Source: Thereva unica
Taxonomy: Eukaryota > Arthropoda > Insecta > Diptera > Therevidae
Assembly (NCBI GenBank): GCA_949987705.1
Contig: OX465284.1
Coordinates: 106,313,163-106,377,162, forward strand
DNA: 64,000 nt
Direction of reading: 5' to 3'
Below, piece by piece: positions 59,702 to 64,000 of this stretch; position 1 is the stretch's first letter, and each line of letters begins with the position of its first letter. Both the position numbers and the translations under genes were made by a program. The notes beneath the pieces were generated by a model. That model was not told where the DNA came from and made no database searches. It saw only the letters and a program-made list of their open reading frames with translations.

Positions 59702-59845
59702 GTGTATGCACGCTCCCGCTACAGGCATGCACACTGCGGCCACAGGTATGCATGCTTCCGCCATAGGTACAAAAATCTAAAAATTTATTCACTAGAGGCA
59801 TGCACGCTCCCGATACAAACATGTACGTTCCCGTTCAAGCTCGGG
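59702..59845. repeat. Minisatellite, 21-bp unit
   Basis: Three contiguous copies of gtatgcacgctcccgctacag start at 59,702, 59,723 and 59,744. Two looser copies (gcatgcacgctcccgataca, catgtacgttcccgttcaag) follow at about 59,799-59,840. A 7-codon periodicity keeps a plus-strand frame open. A related word, gtaagcacgctcctgctaaa, precedes 5S-like copy 3 at 30,048, so the array belongs to the same larger repeat. Confidence 0.75.
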
Positions 59846-59859
59846 CATGAACATTTACA

Positions 59860-60020
59860 AATGCATCCGCATCGGCATAGACCATTCAAAACGCGTGTGT
59901 TGTTTTACCAGGCAGTCCCCTTGCTAAATACTAACCACGTGCTATGCTGCTTGACCTACGCAATCGAACGAGAAATGCTCTACAGAGTCTACTAATCGCA
60001 CCTTTTATCGTTACCAATTC
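59860..60020 (-). repeat. 5S rRNA-like repeat, copy 5
   Basis: The minus strand at 59,889-59,976 reads TTCTCGTTCGATTGCGTAGG, TCAAGCAGCATAGCACG, TGGTTAGTATTTAGC, AAGGGGACTGCCTGGTAAAA and CAACACACGCGT. This follows 5S rRNA in order (TCTCGTCCGATCACC, TTAAGCAGCGTCGGGCG, CGGTTAGTACTTAG, GGGGGACCGCTTGGG, CACCGCGTGTTG). It ends close to the LINE 3' tail at 60.06 kb. Not functional. Confidence 0.75.
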
Positions 60021-60059
60021 ATGCCTGTAGCGAAAGTGCGAATGCTAGACGAAGAAGAG

Positions 60060-61485
60060 TTTATTTTATATTATTATTATTATAAGGAATGAGGGGGCAA
60101 CCCATATGGTGAACACTGCGGCCAAGTTAGGCCTATTGTGTACGTACCCCACTAGCGGAACAGACTATCGGCCTTCCGAATGAAGGCAAGAAGGCCTTTA
60201 GTTGATGAAGCCCGGACTTGGGCAGGGCTCAAGAACTCTCTGATAAACGTTCTTCTTCTAAGCCAGATCAGAGCAGGACATTCACAAAGAATATGTGTGG
60301 AAGTTTCGTCGCCTTCCAAGCAGAGTCGGCATTCTGTCTCTTGAGACAGTCCTAGGTTGTGGAGGTGGTACCGCAGTCCTACATGGCCATTGAGACAGCC
60401 CACCAGCAGCCTTAGGTCCGCTCTGTTTAGAGTAATAGCGCCCTTAAGGCAAAGGGTCTTATAAGATCTTTAGCCTGTCTAAAACCTGGGACTGACTCCC
60501 AATAGGCTAGGTTTATTCTCTTAATCCACTCTTCTATCAAGGACTTGGAGGTGGATCAAGAGATACCACAGAAGGGTTCTGGGCCCTGGAACAACGTCTC
60601 AGACCCCTCCCTCGCGAGGCTGTCTGCAGCCTCATTTCCCTCGATACCCCAGTGTCCGCGGACCCAGCAGAGCGAGACCTCGTTTATTCTGGTCAGGCTC
60701 TGGAGTACGTCAAAACACCCTGCTACTATTTTGGAAGAAAACTTCCACGTTAAGAGTGCCTTGATGGCAGCTTGGCTGTCAGAAAAGATTTTAATGTTGG
60801 CGCCTTTTAGACCTTTCTCAAGGTTGAGCCTAGCGCAGGTCGCAATGGCATGTATTTCAGTCTGGAAAACAGAGGGCCACTTACCCATTGCAATCGAGAC
60901 CTTGGAGTTGGGTCCTGCGACACCAGCCCCTGTACCATGTTTCATCTTTGACCCGTCAGTAAACCAGTGGAGATGGTTTGGATCCCTAGGAAGAATAATT
61001 TCCTCCCACTCAGACCGATCCGGGATAATTGCTTTGAATTTCCTTTGGAACCGCAGTTCACTAACCATATGGTCGGATACGCGGCAGATGGAAATTCTTG
61101 GGATATTTTTAAAGATATCCATGTGTCCTTTGACCGTATGGGGCCAGTTGGATGAGATCTGAAGTCTCAAGGCACTTATGGCGGCGGATTTCCATATGAA
61201 GAGATGCAAAGGGGTCAATCCAATGATTGCTTCCATTGCAGCTGTGGGGCAGGTCCGCATAGCTCCGGTAATGGAGAGGCAAACAAGCCGTTGGAGCTTG
61301 CTGCACTTGAGGATCGACGTAACCTGTTTAGTCTTGGCTGGGCGACCAAACTATAGCAGCATAAGTGACAACAGGTTTAACGATCGTATTGTACATCCAG
61401 TACATCATTTGTGGTGTAAGACCCCATGTCTTACCCAGAAGCCTTTTGAAGAAGAGTTTAGTATTAGTAAATTAATATTTCACCA
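60060..61485 (-). pseudogene. LOA/I-like LINE, 5'-truncated, with RNase H and TAA-rich tail
   Basis: From 61,485 on the minus strand: LLGKTWGLTPQMMYWMYNTI, VKPVVTYAAIVW (end of RT), a one-base break near 61,340, then a frame to 60,556 with RNase H: WFTDGSKM, QTEIHAIATCARL, IKIFSDSQAAIKALL, VRGHWGIEGNEAADSLA, all four carboxylate positions kept. After a stop, the C-terminus 60,152-60,403 holds CRLCLEGDETSTHILCECP, an intact CX2C-HX4C knuckle, and ends with FIRKADSLFR. The 3' end is ttataataataataatata, a tail typical of I and LOA elements. The best-preserved RNase H in the window, and probably the youngest LINE here. Confidence 0.9.
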
Positions 61486-63420
61486 AGCATAACAACTTCA
61501 CCAATCGTGGCTAAACTTTTAATGGTGACAAAAATTTTAAGTTCCCAGTAACTTGAAATACACGCCTCCTATCCTTTCCTGTCATCCTTTTATCATTTCT
61601 ACATCCCAAACAAAACTTTCCTTAACTGAATCTAAAGATTCCTTCGACGTAACTTACGAACTCATCAGGGTTCAGTTTGACTGAATTGGTGATACTCATA
61701 GGAAGCTTCGCCATTATATATTCATCAACTCTCCCCGCGCCATTGATTGACATGAATAAAACATTTAAGGGGAAAAATACATCCCGAAGGATCCTTTCGC
61801 AGGGAAGTTTTTAACTTGTTCTTCTGTGGGTTTTTTTTCGTCGGTGTATACACAACAGAAAAGAAAAGAAAAAGTGACTTAGGTGACAAAAGTTTTTACA
61901 GGATTTGTTGACCTTTTAACTATCCAACACAATCTCTCTTATCTCTCGGAAAGCTTTACCGGGGGCACTAGTGGTGGTTGGTACTCGTATCCTGGACCCG
62001 AGTCGGTCGAGTAGCAAAAAAGTTAACAAGAAAACTTTCATCGCTCCTTTTTTTTTCGGGTGGTAGAGAGAGTCAACCAAGATAGAAAAGTTTTAAGTAA
62101 TTACAATAGAATTCCGTAGAGGGGAGATTACCGTGAAATTCCCAGACCATGGATGGTTCTATAGTTATTAAACAAGGATTATTGTGTCGTCAGGATGCGC
62201 CAAGGAATCCCCAAGTCAAGATTTTGAGGGTCAATCTGTGCGGCGGCGGCCTTAAGCGGGTGACTTTTAAAAATCGATCATTCTATGGTGGCAGGGGTTG
62301 TAACAGGGGAATTTCTTTTCAATACCGCGGGAATGAGCACAAAAAACAACAACAACAAATGAATTAGGAATTAATCGGTCTTTATTAATAATTACGAATA
62401 ATTAATCTGATAGATTCAATTCAGCACTTAATCAAATTTTGCAACAGATTTTGGGATAGAAATATGCCGACGGTGGGGAGAACCCTTCCGCCCCAGCCCC
62501 AAAAACGAACTTGGATGGTGAATATCTGGCAATTAATTACACAGAAATGCTTTGTTTTCGGTTTATTTAGGAAAATGTAAATGATTTCAAATTAAATGGA
62601 TAAATTAACGACTAAATTACGGGGATAGATTTGAATAGCCATAAATAGTGAGCGAGGCAGCAACAGCAACAGCCAAAAAAGCGAGAAGGCAAAGGGCTAA
62701 CGAAATTGATTGAAATAATTCCTGATATTCTCGGAGAGCCGAATTAAAACAGCTGTGGGAGTTTAATGAAAATGGTCGGCAGCCGAAATGCGAGGGGTGT
62801 CAGAATGATTTATAAACACAGAGCGTTAATTAACATAATTACATTTTAAATTTAATGCCTAAAATCTGGAGATAGTGTGCAGAATTGCTGATTTAGTGTG
62901 AAAGAGTTGGGTGGAAATAGTTGAATTTTGGCAGGATTTTTGGGGTTTTGAATTTCACGCATCGGAGACATTTGAAATATAGTACAATATAATATGGCGA
63001 TATGTAGTAGGGTGGTAGAAGAGTAGTCGCGATAATATGTCATTAATTGCTCCCAATTCCAAAAGTTTGTGAAGCACATGGCTGTGCTGCAAATAGAGAT
63101 ACAAGTGCAGCTAACATCAGGGAACATCCTGGACCAGATGACGAGGTTGGAGCAGGTGTGGATAAAGGTGAATGGAAGTTACGCTGAAGCCCATCCACCA
63201 GAATCTTAAGGCCCCCAAACACGGTCAAATTGAATGTACAGCCAGATTTACATCAAACCCATACGCGCAACTAGTTTTGATCGGCCGACCGCCTCACAAT
63301 CGATAGTCTTGGTTGTCGGTCCGCACTAAGCAAGCACAGTGTCAGTCAGATCTTAACCGGAGCTTCTGACTGGATCGGAAATTTGCATATCTTAACAAAT
63401 TGTAGGAACTGTTACACTTA
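61486..63420. other. No gene recognised
   Basis: AT-rich with short frames of at most 91 codons. No motif or repeat I can support. Confidence 0.45.
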
Positions 63421-63490
63421 TTTGATAATTTAGAATATGTGGTCATTCCATCGCAGATCTTCTGTTAGTTTTCTTCCTGGGATATTATGA
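63420..63490 (-). mobile_element. CR1/Jockey-like LINE scrap, RT thumb
   Basis: The minus strand reads GRKLTEDLRWNDHIF, the motif found as LRWNNHIL at 38.2 kb and LRWNGHIF at 58.85 kb. Nothing else of the element is visible. Confidence 0.5.
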
Positions 63491-64000
63491 GATAGCTCAA
63501 CTATTAGATTCAGGATGTCCTCTGAAATTGCAGTAGGTATTGGAGCGGTTGGGCCTGAGAACTTAATCATCGGAGTGAACCATTTTGGAATAATGATCAA
63601 GGCTATCAAACAGCATGCGGCCCTTTAGATTTAGGCAAAATTCATAAATCACTTAATAAGGTTGTCTTAAACAATCTATACATTTGTACAACATAGTTAG
63701 GGTTAGTTATACCATTTATAACTCAAAACCAGCTGGACCGATTTTTATGATTTTTGATTTGTTGGATTTGTTTCCTCCCTGAATAGCAGAATAATTATTA
63801 AAACATCGGAAAAATTTAATGAATAAAATTCATTTTCTCTTACATTTAGTATGGAACGGCTTTTTAGATGATATCTCAAAAACGGATTGTCTGATTTCTA
63901 TAAATTTTGCTTTTTTTTGTTCGTCGCTTTCCTCGGGCAATGGAAAAGTTGCTTTTTTTGGGATAGCGACCACGTTGCTAGAAAGATGCCGAACCACTCA
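63491..64000. other. No gene recognised
   Basis: AT-rich end of the window. Nothing supported. Confidence 0.4.

Noticed and set aside
60545..61162. Plus-strand open frame of 205 codons
   Set aside because: Antisense shadow of the LINE RNase H region, which has the diagnostic motifs.

Overview
This 64-kb window looks like repeat-rich, AT-rich DNA from an animal genome, most probably an insect and plausibly a fly with a large genome. The evidence is the repeat content: R1-, LOA/I-, RTE- and CR1/Jockey-like LINE relics, an irritans-type mariner, a Helentron-type endonuclease fragment, and an LTR element primed by tRNA-Leu. The species cannot be fixed from the sequence. I see no intact host protein gene, no rRNA operon, no functional tRNA and no CRISPR array. 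It reads as intergenic or intronic DNA built from old, nested, broken mobile elements.

Layout. 0-5 kb: antisense CR1-like 3' fragment, a short inverted-repeat element, a 5S rRNA-like sequence, a perfect 48-bp foldback, a LOA-like RNase H/C-terminal fragment and a hAT MITE with its 8-bp target duplication. 6.5-13.4 kb: a 123-bp tandem repeat, a 5S-like sequence split by an insertion, a LOA-like reverse transcriptase (RT), two inverted-repeat elements and a tRNA-like SINE head. 14.3-15.2 kb: antisense R1 relic. 18.7-21.9 kb: tandem repeats that each contain an LTR/primer-binding-site junction, a second tRNA-like SINE head and LINE C-terminal fragments. 23.8-24.9 kb: decayed mariner transposase. 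29-31.5 kb: nested tandem repeats, a 5S-like sequence and an R1 RT relic. 32.7-39.3 kb: three LTR/primer-binding-site junctions, a LOA-like LINE and the best-preserved CR1-like RT, which is split by a 141-bp Harbinger-like MITE. 39.6-45.4 kb: RTE endonuclease, a second CR1-like relic and a second mariner-type fragment. 47.9-50 kb: R1 and RTE relics, the latter interrupted by a 0.4-kb inverted-repeat element. 51-53.4 kb: an inverted-repeat element carrying a 5S-like sequence, then a Helentron endonuclease directly abutting a Helitron Rep segment. 54.3-56.6 kb: further LINE relics. 58.5-61.5 kb: mariner tail, short repeats, a fifth 5S-like sequence and a 5'-truncated LOA/I-like LINE with RNase H and a TAA-rich tail. 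The rest is AT-rich DNA without recognisable content.

Most interesting points: (1) a family of at least five 5S rRNA-like sequences, probably a 5S-derived SINE, one carried inside a terminal-inverted-repeat element; (2) a Helentron endonuclease and Rep segment in the reverse of the expected order, meeting at an overlapping junction; (3) a roughly 250-bp tandem repeat built from an LTR/PBS boundary; (4) MITEs whose insertion sites can be read to the base inside LINE reading frames. The parts do not work together as a pathway; the window is a record of successive insertions.
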